Assembly: GCA_944325065.1 (NCBI GenBank)
Contig: CALUYS010000008.1
Span: forward strand, 1-64,000
Direction: 5' to 3'
DNA length: 64,000 nucleotides
Source of the DNA: Candidatus Gastranaerophilales bacterium
GTDB taxonomy: Bacteria; Cyanobacteriota; Vampirovibrionia; Gastranaerophilales; Gastranaerophilaceae
How positions within the stretch are numbered: the first letter of the stretch is position 1; every line of letters begins with the position of its first letter. Shown one piece after another: positions 30,246-39,644 of this stretch. The notes below the pieces were generated by a model. It searched no databases and was not told the origin of the DNA. It saw only the letters and a list, made by a program, of their open reading frames with translations. A program made the translations under genes and the position numbers.

Positions 30246-30490
30246 GTCTAATAAAAAAGAGTAATACAAAAATGAACTAAAACCCGTTAATAAATCTCAA
30301 TGCAATGAAATAATATTAAAATATAACAACATATAATTATTTTAAGAATTAAAATTTTTCAAAAATGATTGTTGAAAATATATAAGAATTGTAAGCTTGA
30401 ATTTTTTTTTTAAAATTGTTTTTTTAAAATTTTCAGTTAAATTTAAAATTTAGTTTTTATAATTTTAAAAGTCTTAATAATTGTATAATA
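30246..30490. other. Non-coding, nothing evident
   Basis: About 245 bp of AT-rich sequence with runs such as AAAATTTTCAGTTAAATTTAAA. I see no gene, repeat or strong hairpin here. Confidence 0.4.
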
Positions 30491-30524
30491 TAAAAACCGT
30501 TTTTAATAACAAATAAAAACGGTT
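30491..30524 (-). terminator. Terminator after tRNA-Leu
   Basis: On the minus strand an 11-bp stem AACCGTTTTTA / TAAAAACGGTT with a short loop is followed by T-rich sequence, directly downstream of the tRNA gene. Confidence 0.8.
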
Positions 30525-30532
30525 ATAATATA

Positions 30533-30613
30533 TAGGCGAGGAGAGACTCGAACTCTCACACCAAAGGCGCTAGATCCTAAGTCTAGTGCGTCTACCAATT
30601 TCGCCACTCGCCC
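30533..30613 (-). tRNA. tRNA-Leu (anticodon UAG)
   Basis: On the minus strand the 5' acceptor GGGCGAG pairs with CTCGCCT; the anticodon arm is CTAGA-CTTAGGA-TCTAG with anticodon TAG. A long variable arm (GCC-TTT-GGT) and the T arm GAGAG-TTCGAGTC-TCTC are present. The class II shape with long variable arm fits leucine. CCA is not encoded. About 81 nt. Confidence 0.96.
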
Positions 30614-30681
30614 ATTTTGACTTTAGGATATTTAAATATTATAATATTCAAATGTCTTTGTCAATATTATAAATTATAACT

Positions 30682-31761
30682 TTATTTTTTAGAGGTATCA
30701 ATATCGCCTTTGAAGCGATGGCAGCAGTTGATAAATGTGTTTTTAATAAAATCCACACAAGATAAAGCGAATGATTTTACTTTATCCATACAAGTTTTTA
30801 CTTTTTCTTCTTCATCTTCATCTTCTTCTTTAGGTAATTTGGGCTTATTTATTATTTCTTTTGGTGGTGTTTGTTGCGTTGCAGGTGTTTCATCGGGTGT
30901 ATTTATTTCTTGATCTTTTGTTGTTTCTTTTGGGTTTGAAGATGATTTTATTTCCATACCTTGGCACCAGCCTTCCCATATAGCTTCATCTAGCTTGTCA
31001 GATTCAAGACCATTATTACCCCAAAAATTATGTGAGGGTATTCCACCTTCAACAAAATCTTTTGTAGTTGCTTTTTTATTTTCTGCATGAGCTTCTAATA
31101 CAACATTTAACATATTTGCACTACGGCTATTTTCACTTGCGAAAGTTATATTTTCATAGTTTTTTTGCTTTTTAATATTTGTTGCAAGATTTTTCATATA
31201 TTCTTTTAACTCATTATAATCTTTGAGTTGGGTTAATTTTAATTCACCTCCATAAATTATATTGTCTTTAAACTTGCTTTGTGCAAGGGTTTTAATACCA
31301 TTTTGATCTTTTTTGTCCATTATAACAATCAATCCTTGATGAGAACTTGGGAGTTTACCCAAACTTTTTTCTCCACAATGAGAATTCATTGTCATAATAC
31401 TTTTAACTCCGCCAATAGCATCTTTTGCACCATTTTTGAATTCAGTTGTCCGACTATTATATAACCCTTTTGTATTTGTTTTTAATGGAATATATCCGAG
31501 CTTTGTTGCTAAGAAACTAGCTGCCAAAACTGTTGCACTTGTAATTATGCCTGAACCAATAAATTTTAACCAAAATGGGATTGTTTTTTTATTCTGAGGC
31601 TGTATTCTTAAATTTTTTTTTTGTAGTTCAATTGAATCAAAACCACCATCAGATAAACTCAACAAATTATTATTTTTTTTAGTTTGATCTTGAGTTTTAG
31701 GTTTATTTTGTATTTCAGAAGTAAATGCATTATTTGTGTTTAAGTTAATTTGATTTAACAT
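30682..31761 (-). CDS. Single-pass membrane protein of unknown function, acidic C-terminal linker
   Basis: A 359-residue protein starting MLNQINLNTNNAFTSE, a polar N-terminus resembling that of other unknowns in the window. Residues about 63-88 form one membrane helix (FWLKFIGSGIITSATVLAAS). The following 180 residues are a soluble mixed alpha/beta domain (GLIVIMDKKDQNG, SENSRSANMLNVVLEAHAE). Then comes a Pro/Thr/Glu-rich linker (PKLPKEEDEDEEEKVKTC) and a C-terminal helical hairpin with several Cys. Function not recognised. Confidence 0.7.
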   Translation of the reverse strand: MLNQINLNTNNAFTSEIQNKPKTQDQTKKNNNLLSLSDGGFDSIELQKKNLRIQPQNKKTIPFWLKFIGSGIITSATVLAASFLATKLGYIPLKTNTKGLYNSRTTEFKNGAKDAIGGVKSIMTMNSHCGEKSLGKLPSSHQGLIVIMDKKDQNGIKTLAQSKFKDNIIYGGELKLTQLKDYNELKEYMKNLATNIKKQKNYENITFASENSRSANMLNVVLEAHAENKKATTKDFVEGGIPSHNFWGNNGLESDKLDEAIWEGWCQGMEIKSSSNPKETTKDQEINTPDETPATQQTPPKEIINKPKLPKEEDEDEEEKVKTCMDKVKSFALSCVDFIKNTFINCCHRFKGDIDTSKK

Positions 31762-31857
31762 TTTTTATAGATTCATCTTTATACCACATATTCTTTAAGT
31801 ATAATTATTAAAAAAATATGCTAAAAAATTAATTGATATTAAGAAAAATTTACAAAA

Positions 31858-32580
31858 TTAAATACCACAAGTTAATCCTGCACACAAATTTATACTTTGT
31901 CCTGTTATTCCTTTTGCATCGTTAGAAATCAAGTATAAAATAAGCTTAGCTATTTCATAAGTTTCTACGAATCTTTTTTGGGGTATTAATTCAATAGGGA
32001 AATCACTTTCTTCAATTGAATCAATGCCCATATCGGTTTTTACCCATCCTGGGTTGATGAGGTTAGCTGTTATGTTATATTGTGCTGTTTCCAATGCAAT
32101 AGCTTTTGTAAAACCGATTAATGCACTTTTGGAGCCTGAATAAATGCTTGCATTTGCTTCCCCCATTATTCCAGATATTGACCCTATATTTATTATTCTG
32201 CCCCATTTTTGTTTTTTCATATATGGAATAGCAAATTTTGTTAATTCAAAAGGAGTTTTGATATTCACATTTAAGATTTGTTGAATGTTATTAGCTTTTT
32301 CAATGGGATTATATTCATATAACCCAGCATTATTAATAAGAATATCAATTGTATTAAAATATTTTTTATATTCATCAAATAGTTTTTGTGGAGCATTTGC
32401 TAAAGACAAATCACAAGCTAAATAGTTACATTTAAGATTTTGGGCTTCTTTTTTTAGTTTTTTTTCATCACGACCAGTAATGAAGATGTTTATTCCGTTT
32501 TCTTTAAATATTTGTGCTATTTTAAGACCGATTCCGCGAGTTGATCCTGTAATTAGAGCATTTTTTTTATGTTTATCCAT
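31858..32580 (-). CDS. Short-chain dehydrogenase/reductase (FabG-like)
   Basis: A classical SDR NAD(P)H-dependent oxidoreductase. Visible are the cofactor loop ALITGSTRGIGLKIAQ, INNAGLYEYNP (NNAG), the catalytic Ser in NIGSISGIMGEAN and YSGSKSA (Tyr-x3-Lys). The ending GQSINLCAGLTCGI is the usual C-terminal block of FabG-type reductases. 240 residues. Substrate cannot be assigned: it could be a 3-oxoacyl-ACP reductase or a sugar/alcohol dehydrogenase. It lies directly downstream of the HIT-protein gene on the same strand. Confidence 0.9.
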   Translation of the reverse strand: MDKHKKNALITGSTRGIGLKIAQIFKENGINIFITGRDEKKLKKEAQNLKCNYLACDLSLANAPQKLFDEYKKYFNTIDILINNAGLYEYNPIEKANNIQQILNVNIKTPFELTKFAIPYMKKQKWGRIINIGSISGIMGEANASIYSGSKSALIGFTKAIALETAQYNITANLINPGWVKTDMGIDSIEESDFPIELIPQKRFVETYEIAKLILYLISNDAKGITGQSINLCAGLTCGI

Positions 32581-32608
32581 TTTTTTATATTATTTCTGCT
32601 TATTTTTT

Positions 32609-32941
32609 TTACCCTGGTGGCCAATTAAGTTTTCTACCTGATAGCATGTGAAAATGTATATGCATAACTTCTTGTCCTGCATTTTTACCTGTATTTAATA
32701 CAACACGATAGTCGCTTATTTCTTTTTCTTTTGCAACAGTTTTTATTGCATCATATATTTCTTTTATTAAAATTGTATTGTTTAATTCATTTAAAGATTC
32801 AATGTGTTCTTTGGGTACAAACAATATATGAGTTGGTGCTTGTGGATTTATATCATTAAATGCAACTAGTTTTTCATTTTCGTAAATAAAATCCGTATTA
32901 AAATCACCATTAATTATTTTACAAAATATACAATCATTCAT
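32609..32941 (-). CDS. hinT: HIT-family nucleotide hydrolase (HinT-like)
   Basis: A small purine nucleoside phosphoramidase/AMP-lysine hydrolase type protein. It has CIFCKIINGDFNTDFIYEN at the start, FNDINPQAPTHILFVPKEH, and the catalytic histidine triad HIHFHML, ending LNWPPG as in HinT. 110 residues, normal. Cytoplasmic. Co-oriented with the SDR gene 28 bp downstream. Confidence 0.93.
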   Translation of the reverse strand: MNDCIFCKIINGDFNTDFIYENEKLVAFNDINPQAPTHILFVPKEHIESLNELNNTILIKEIYDAIKTVAKEKEISDYRVVLNTGKNAGQEVMHIHFHMLSGRKLNWPPG

Positions 32942-32982
32942 AAGATTATTTATAGATTATCTTTTTGAATTTGTCAAATAAT

Positions 32983-34962
32983 TTAAAATAACTTAAACAT
33001 TGATCCACTATTTGATGGTTTGACTGCTTTGATGATACATCCAAAGTGATTATCACAAGGTTGTATTTTGTTAAATTGTGTAACTATATTTCCATTTTCA
33101 TCTTTGCAAGAGCAATATTGTGAGAATTTATCGCCTGTATATTTCATAGCTTCACAAAAGTTAAGTGGTTTATCGTTTATTTTTTCTATCTTAAATGTTT
33201 GTGGGTTTCTTGTAATCACATTAAATTTAAGAGGTGTATTTGGATCATTTGCCAGATATCCGACAGGTATTATTTTGTTGCCAAACTGTTCAAAGACAAA
33301 AATATTTTTATTCATTTCACCCTTGTTAAAAGTTGTATCTATGGCTGCGTAGATAAAGTGAGCTAAATAAGTTTCATTGTCACTTTTGCTTGATTCTGTT
33401 TCTATTTCATTACTTTCTAATTTACCTTCATTTATATCCAACGAACTTATAGCAGCTTTTGTTTCTTTTGGAAAAGATGAATTTTGTGTAAAGAAATTGT
33501 TCCATTTATCATAATAAGCTTTTGAAATATCTGCACCTTGGTATGTAATTTTGTTAGAAACAATACCATAATAATAAAGTACCTTCTGGATTTTTTGCTC
33601 GTACTCACTATGATAATGTTCCTTTGATAATTCTAAAGCAGTATCTATATAATCTTGACAAGAATTACCAATTGATGTAATAATTGGTGAATAGACTTTT
33701 GGCTCAAGATACATGGCACTATATTGTCGTTGTGTAGCCTTTAAGTCTCCTTCTGAGTAATATTGATATTGATTATCCGCTATTTTTTGTAATTTGCAGT
33801 TTACTCCTCCTTTTCGAATTTGCAAACTACCATTGCATCTAGAATTACCTTTTGGCTTACAAGAGTTAAAACATTTTATGCTATAACTATCACCCTCAGA
33901 ACCAGCAACTGCTGATTTATAAACATTTTGCTTAGCATCACACCTACTATCGTTTGCATCATGTGGGTAACATGTACTGCTAGGAGTACCGTTAGATTTG
34001 AGAGTGATAGTCCTACCCCCACGGATGCAAGCATAAACCATAGCACTACAACTTGACTGCGGCACATCGTAAGAAGGACAAATTGCATCCTGTGTAATAA
34101 TTGGTACAAGATTATATATACCTTTATAAATTATTTGACCATTTGTTAATGTTATAAAATTTAAATAAATATTATTAATTGTTTTTAAAGCGTTTTGCAA
34201 GTTATGTTTTGTATCAACATCAAACATATTGTTATTTTGTGTATTACTATCATTATTATCTTCTTCTATTTCTTCAATCTTAGTGCAAGTATAAGTATAT
34301 TTTTCATCTGTATTATTCTTTAACAAATCATTTATAGCTATAGTTGGTTGTGCATTACAAGTTATAATATTCTCTTGAAAATTAGTATTATCTATACATT
34401 GATTTAAATTTGGATTATAAGTCGGAGTAAATATTTCAGAATAACTACCATCATTATGAACATTAAATGAATAATTTCTTGAGCAGTTATAACTTACCGT
34501 TTTATGTCTTGGATTTCCATTTGCTTCATTTTTAACACTATTTTCACAATCGACCAAACCGATGAGATTGGCATCTTTTGCAAAAGCTTCACAATAACTT
34601 TTTGCATCTAGCCCTTTTAAAATTTCTTCTATTGTTTTTGGTGTTGTTGAACCATCATCTGACGTTGAACCATCACCTGACGTTGAACCATCATTTGACG
34701 TTGAACCATCACCTGATGTTGAGCCATCACCTGATGTTGAGCCATCACCTGACGTTGAGCTATTTGCCTGATCAAGTAATTTCTTTGTTAATAATTTCCC
34801 TTGATTATCCAAATTATTATATAAGTTATATACATACATTGGAATTTTTTGGTCTAAATTATGTTGAATAACTTTTGTTGTTACAAGATATAAAAAACTG
34901 ATTAATGTCATAACAAGAATAACTTCAATAAAAGTGAAACCTTTTCTATTCATTTTCAACAT
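32983..34962 (-). CDS. Large cysteine-rich type IV pilin-like protein with internal repeats
   Basis: The N-terminus MLKMNRKGFTFIEVILVMTL is a class III/type IV prepilin signal: cleavage would fall after Gly at position 8, leaving Phe and the essential Glu at +5, then a hydrophobic helix. At 659 residues it is far larger than a major pilin. Residues about 66-105 are a six-residue tandem repeat (S-T-S-[GND]-D-G). The remainder is a Cys-rich domain (at least 25 Cys, e.g. CPSYDVPQSSCSAMVYAC) likely with many disulfides. It probably is a minor or tip pilin, or a pseudopilin, exported by the GspD-E-F machinery encoded 11-17 kb further on. SD GGGAGAG precedes the ATG. Confidence 0.8.
   Translation of the reverse strand: MLKMNRKGFTFIEVILVMTLISFLYLVTTKVIQHNLDQKIPMYVYNLYNNLDNQGKLLTKKLLDQANSSTSGDGSTSGDGSTSGDGSTSNDGSTSGDGSTSDDGSTTPKTIEEILKGLDAKSYCEAFAKDANLIGLVDCENSVKNEANGNPRHKTVSYNCSRNYSFNVHNDGSYSEIFTPTYNPNLNQCIDNTNFQENIITCNAQPTIAINDLLKNNTDEKYTYTCTKIEEIEEDNNDSNTQNNNMFDVDTKHNLQNALKTINNIYLNFITLTNGQIIYKGIYNLVPIITQDAICPSYDVPQSSCSAMVYACIRGGRTITLKSNGTPSSTCYPHDANDSRCDAKQNVYKSAVAGSEGDSYSIKCFNSCKPKGNSRCNGSLQIRKGGVNCKLQKIADNQYQYYSEGDLKATQRQYSAMYLEPKVYSPIITSIGNSCQDYIDTALELSKEHYHSEYEQKIQKVLYYYGIVSNKITYQGADISKAYYDKWNNFFTQNSSFPKETKAAISSLDINEGKLESNEIETESSKSDNETYLAHFIYAAIDTTFNKGEMNKNIFVFEQFGNKIIPVGYLANDPNTPLKFNVITRNPQTFKIEKINDKPLNFCEAMKYTGDKFSQYCSCKDENGNIVTQFNKIQPCDNHFGCIIKAVKPSNSGSMFKLF
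34646..34753 (-). repeat. 18-bp tandem repeat (six copies) inside the prepilin gene
   Basis: Six head-to-tail copies of an 18-bp unit, GTTGAACCATCACCTGAC on the plus strand with one or two changes per copy, encode six Ser-Thr-Ser-Gly-Asp-Gly-like units. Period is a multiple of three, so copy-number change keeps the frame and only alters linker length. Confidence 0.92.
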
Positions 34963-35021
34963 ATTAAATATACTCTCCCTTATTATGTTATATTATATTG
35001 TATACCACTAATTCTTTGATT

Positions 35022-35708
35022 TTAAACGAAATATTTTTGTGCTTTTTCAAAATCAGCTTCAGTATCAATGTCAAGAAAAGTTGGGTCTTTATATATTATT
35101 GGATTTTCGCCTATAAAATCTTTAACTTTTAACATTACATCTGTTCTTATTATATATATCGAACCTGTTTCTACAAAACGTTTAAAATGCAAATGATTAT
35201 CCTGTCGCCTTGGACGGTTACGATAATCATACATACATTCCAACCGGTGATTTTCATCAGGACTCATTCGCCAAGTTGCATGTGTTGTCCCTGCTTCAAT
35301 AGCTGCAAAAATAGAATCGCAATTTTTATCTTTAAAAAATAGCTCAAAAGCTTCATCAATATGTGTTTCTGTTCTCAATGGACAAGTCGCTTGAAGAAGA
35401 ACTACAACATCCGGCATATAATTCTCCTTATCTCTTAATTGTTTTAATACATCAAGCATAACAGGACTTGTTTTTGTCTCATCTTTTGCAAGCTCAACCG
35501 GTCTATCTACAACTTCAGCATTATAACTTAAGCATATATTTTTAATTTCAACATCTTCTGTCGATACACAAGTCCTTGTAATATATTTTGATTTTATAGA
35601 TGCATTAATAGTATGTGCTACAAGCGGAATACCACCAAGTAATTTTATATTCTTCCTTTTTACACCCTTTGAACCACCGCGTGCCGGTATAATTGATAAT
35701 ATTTCCAT
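35022..35708 (-). CDS. CMP-sugar synthetase (acylneuraminate cytidylyltransferase family)
   Basis: Activates a nonulosonic acid such as neuraminic, legionaminic or pseudaminic acid as its CMP derivative for surface glycans. LSIIPARGGSKGVKRKNIK is the CTP-binding P-loop-like motif of the family; LLQATCPLRTETHIDEAF, GSIYIIRTDV and FLDIDTEADFEKAQ are further family blocks. 228 residues, typical. No NeuB/PseI or other nonulosonic-acid gene is in the window. Its ATG overlaps the stop of the upstream regulator (TAATG), so both are translated together. Confidence 0.9.
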   Translation of the reverse strand: MEILSIIPARGGSKGVKRKNIKLLGGIPLVAHTINASIKSKYITRTCVSTEDVEIKNICLSYNAEVVDRPVELAKDETKTSPVMLDVLKQLRDKENYMPDVVVLLQATCPLRTETHIDEAFELFFKDKNCDSIFAAIEAGTTHATWRMSPDENHRLECMYDYRNRPRRQDNHLHFKRFVETGSIYIIRTDVMLKVKDFIGENPIIYKDPTFLDIDTEADFEKAQKYFV

Positions 35709-35899
35709 TATTCTAAAACTCTCTCCAATTCTTGAGCTTGAATCATGGCTTTTTCATTTATCGTATTCATTGAATTCTTACGGATGTAACCACGTAAGGC
35801 TTCACGAATAAGTTCACTTCTTGTTCGACCTTCAGATGTCGCAACTTTATCTATCTTACCTAAAAAATCTTCAGGCATTGATACTAGCACTTTTGCCAT
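35708..35899 (-). CDS. Ribbon-helix-helix (CopG-type) regulator
   Basis: A 63-residue protein beginning MAKVLVSMPEDFLGKIDKVA, the beta strand that contacts DNA, then GRTRSELIREALRGYI, the two helices of a CopG/MetJ/Arc-type fold. It should bind DNA as a dimer. Position directly before the CMP-sugar synthetase with one-base overlap suggests it regulates its own operon. No toxin gene of the RelE type is adjacent, so it is not an obvious antitoxin, though that cannot be excluded. Confidence 0.85.
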   Translation of the reverse strand: MAKVLVSMPEDFLGKIDKVATSEGRTRSELIREALRGYIRKNSMNTINEKAMIQAQELERVLE

Positions 35900-36172
35900 A
35901 CTCCCTCCCTTATTTATATATATTTATTATATCATTTTGCTTAGTTATTTCAATACAACTTTTATATGACGTGGTCCTAATTTGTCATTAACAGTCCAAA
36001 AAAACTTAATAATATATCAACTTGGAAGAAAAGCGTTAAAAAACTAACTAAACGTTGAACATATCCTGAACAGCTCGAAAATAAACACGCAAATCATCAC
36101 CCCCCCCTTCGCTTCCAAAATGACGGACAAGTCTAGTTTTCATCTAATTTAGTATTTAAATCACTATTTTTA
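35900..36172. other. Non-coding region with remnants of a dispersed repeat and a C8 tract
   Basis: Carries eight C (36100-36107) followed by TTCGCTTCC, and TCCTGAACAGC. On the minus strand this reads CCGTCATTTTGGAAGCGAAGG, in the style of intergenic palindromic repeats known in many bacteria. AACGTT/GCGTT inverted pieces flank it. The promoter of the regulator-synthetase pair should lie at its left edge. Confidence 0.4.
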
Positions 36173-36215
36173 TATAAAAAAACTAACTATAAAAAATTAT
36201 AGTTAGTTTTTATTT
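36173..36215 (-). terminator. Terminator of gap
   Basis: A 12-bp perfect stem AACTAACTATAA / TTATAGTTAGTT with loop AAAA, flanked by A-run and T-run, just downstream of the gap stop codon. It can work in both directions. Confidence 0.88.
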
Positions 36216-36236
36216 TATTTTTTTATAGGTTATAAA

Positions 36237-37726
<1,490 letters not shown>

Positions 37727-38716
37727 ATGGATATTAAATCTTTAAATAAAATTAAATTTGGTGTAAATGGTATACCAAGTGATGAAATTGAATTAATTGC
37801 TCAGAAATATATAGCACAGGGTAATGATTGTTTAAAACGCAATGATTTTAATGGTGCTATTGTCAAGTTTAATATAGCAAAAAAACATGCTCAAAATCCT
37901 CCTGAAGCTTTTTTAGGATTAGGTCGAGCATACAAGTATAAGAAGGACTTTAATAATGCAGAAACAAACTTCAAAATTTATCTCGAACAAAAACCAGATG
38001 ATGTCGAAATCATTGTTCAACTTGGTGAAGTCTTTAAAGAAAAAGGTCAATATTACCAAGCATGTAACCAATTTGAAAAAGCTCTTAAAATAAATCCAAA
38101 TGACGATTCAGCAAGACGTCAATTATTATCAACTTCAAATGATATTTTGTTTATATACTCTCCTCAAAGTGGTCTTTATGAAAATAAACGTTATGCCAAA
38201 GAAAATATGAAAAATGCACTTAATTTGGCTTTGAAGGCTTTGCCTAAAAACTATACAAACGATATGAAAGATCTCAAGGTCGGATTTGATTATACAAGTG
38301 AATTAGGTGGACGAAGTAATATTGCTCAATATGAGCATAAAAAAAGAAAAATAACTGTAACTTCTGATTATATATATGCTTCACCAAATTTGGTTGCTTC
38401 GTATTTAATACACGAATTTGTCCATGCAAAAGATAATGACCCATATACTTCAATATGTGAAGAGCAGGATGCTTATCGTGCTCAAGCAGAATTTTGGGTA
38501 TATAATTCTAATAATGTCCAAGATCCTGAAATGGATTATGTTGCTTCTTTATATAAACAATCAGCTAAAGCTTTAAATGATAGGGTCGAAGAAATTTATA
38601 CTCTTCGAGATCCGTCTATTAATAAAACTTCTCCAAATCATCCTAAAAACCAATCAATCAATGCTAATTCTTTAAATCCAAGTCACACCCTAAAATATTC
38701 TTCAATAATTGCTTGA
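37727..38716 (+). CDS. TPR protein with HExxH putative metallopeptidase domain
   Basis: Residues about 22-135 are three to four tetratricopeptide repeats (e.g. AFLGLGRAYKYKKDFNNAET, LGEVFKEKGQYYQACNQFEK). The C-terminal half has LVASYLIHEFVHAKDNDP with HEFVH, a zincin zinc-binding motif, followed about 15 residues on by CEEQDAYRAQAEFW where a Glu may be the third ligand. No signal peptide, so it would be cytoplasmic or secreted by another route. The N-terminus MDIKSLNKIKFGVNG resembles other unknowns. A zinc protease with protein-binding repeats is the best reading; activity is not proven. No clear SD before the ATG. Confidence 0.7.
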   Translation: MDIKSLNKIKFGVNGIPSDEIELIAQKYIAQGNDCLKRNDFNGAIVKFNIAKKHAQNPPEAFLGLGRAYKYKKDFNNAETNFKIYLEQKPDDVEIIVQLGEVFKEKGQYYQACNQFEKALKINPNDDSARRQLLSTSNDILFIYSPQSGLYENKRYAKENMKNALNLALKALPKNYTNDMKDLKVGFDYTSELGGRSNIAQYEHKKRKITVTSDYIYASPNLVASYLIHEFVHAKDNDPYTSICEEQDAYRAQAEFWVYNSNNVQDPEMDYVASLYKQSAKALNDRVEEIYTLRDPSINKTSPNHPKNQSINANSLNPSHTLKYSSIIA

Positions 38717-38760
38717 TTTAAAACAAAATTCGTTGTATAGTTATTTTATAAAATAATAAT

Positions 38761-38837
38761 GGCGGGTGTCGCCAAGTGGTTAAGGCCTCGGATTGTGGTT
38801 CCGATATTCGTGGGTTCGAACCCCATCATCCGCCCCA
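38761..38837 (+). tRNA. tRNA-His (anticodon GUG)
   Basis: Acceptor GCGGGTG pairs with CATCCGC, with the extra G at -1 opposite C73 that is unique to histidine tRNA. The anticodon arm TCGGA-TTGTGGT-TCCGA gives GTG. The T arm is GTGGG-TTCGAAC-CCCAT-like. CCA is encoded. Confidence 0.97.
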
Positions 38838-39319
38838 TTTTAAAATAAGTGGCTTGTTATAATTTCTATAATCCAAGTAAAATAATCATATTTATTTTAT
38901 ATTTATCAAATTCAACTGTTTATTATTTTTGTTTTTTATTTTTAGCATTCTATTTTTTATACAAAGTTTTTAATTTTTTTTGTTAAAATTTTATTTGTAG
39001 CTTTTGATTTTCATGGTAATACTAAATGTTTTTAATTATTCTTTTCTTAGTTTTAAAGTAACATTTTGTATTTTTAACAAATAATTTTACAAATAAAATT
39101 ATCTAGCTTTCTAGTCTGTTTTTTTATTATTTGTTCTTTCCGTACCAAATATTTATTCAATTTAGTTTATAATTTCTCTAGTCATATAGAAAGCGTACTA
39201 TTGTCAAAGTAAAATTTTTATCTTTAATATATTTTCTTATAATTTTTTTGTTTTTTTAAAATAATATTTTAGATTTTTCAAAAAGTGTTTCAATGTAGTT
39301 AAAATTTGACTGTTAGAAA
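38838..39319. other. Non-coding, T-rich, nothing evident
   Basis: About 480 bp extremely rich in T on the plus strand. No continuous frame, no repeat and no tRNA. It could be further decayed sequence belonging to the pseudogene that follows. Confidence 0.35.
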
Positions 39320-39644
39320 ATGGATTTAAATTATATTATTGATGGTGCCTTTATAAAATTAAAATATGATAGATGATTAAGACGTGTTGGAATAAATTAT
39401 TATCAACTATCAGATTATCCAAAAGTTTTTTAATAAATTTATGATAAACATGTTAAAGATACACAAAATGTTATTAAATTTGGTTATAAAGTAAAAGGAT
39501 AGCTTGATGTATTGATAATGAAAATAGTGGTAATATCTATTTGAAAAAACTTTAAATCTTTATAGACCTTATATTTATGAAAAAAAATTAAATCGAAAAA
39601 TAATTCTTTCAAAATCTAAAATATATAAAAGGATTATATGTTGA
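39320..39644 (+). pseudogene. Decayed gene of unknown family
   Basis: From ATG 39320 one frame reads protein-like sequence: MDLNYIIDGAFIKLKYDR, TGA, LRRVGINYYQLSDYPKVF, TAA TAA, IYDKHVKDTQNVIKFGYKVK, then TAG. Later, in a shifted frame, DNENSGNIYLKK and then NLYRPYIYEKKLNRKIILSK continue to a stop at 39642-39644. The sequence has the amino acid make-up of a real protein but at least four stops and one or two frameshifts. Its 3' end overlaps the end of the MBOAT gene on the other strand. Family not recognised. Confidence 0.4.

Noticed and set aside
34646-34753. Regular 18-bp repeats considered as a CRISPR array
   Set aside because: Units are directly adjacent without spacers and lie in frame inside a prepilin gene.
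34578-34871. Histidine/leucine repeat protein on the plus strand
   Set aside because: It is the antisense reading of the 18-bp repeat in the prepilin gene.
35708-35899. Toxin-antitoxin pair with the ribbon-helix-helix protein as antitoxin
   Set aside because: The coupled gene is a clear CMP-sugar synthetase; no toxin-like small gene lies next to it.
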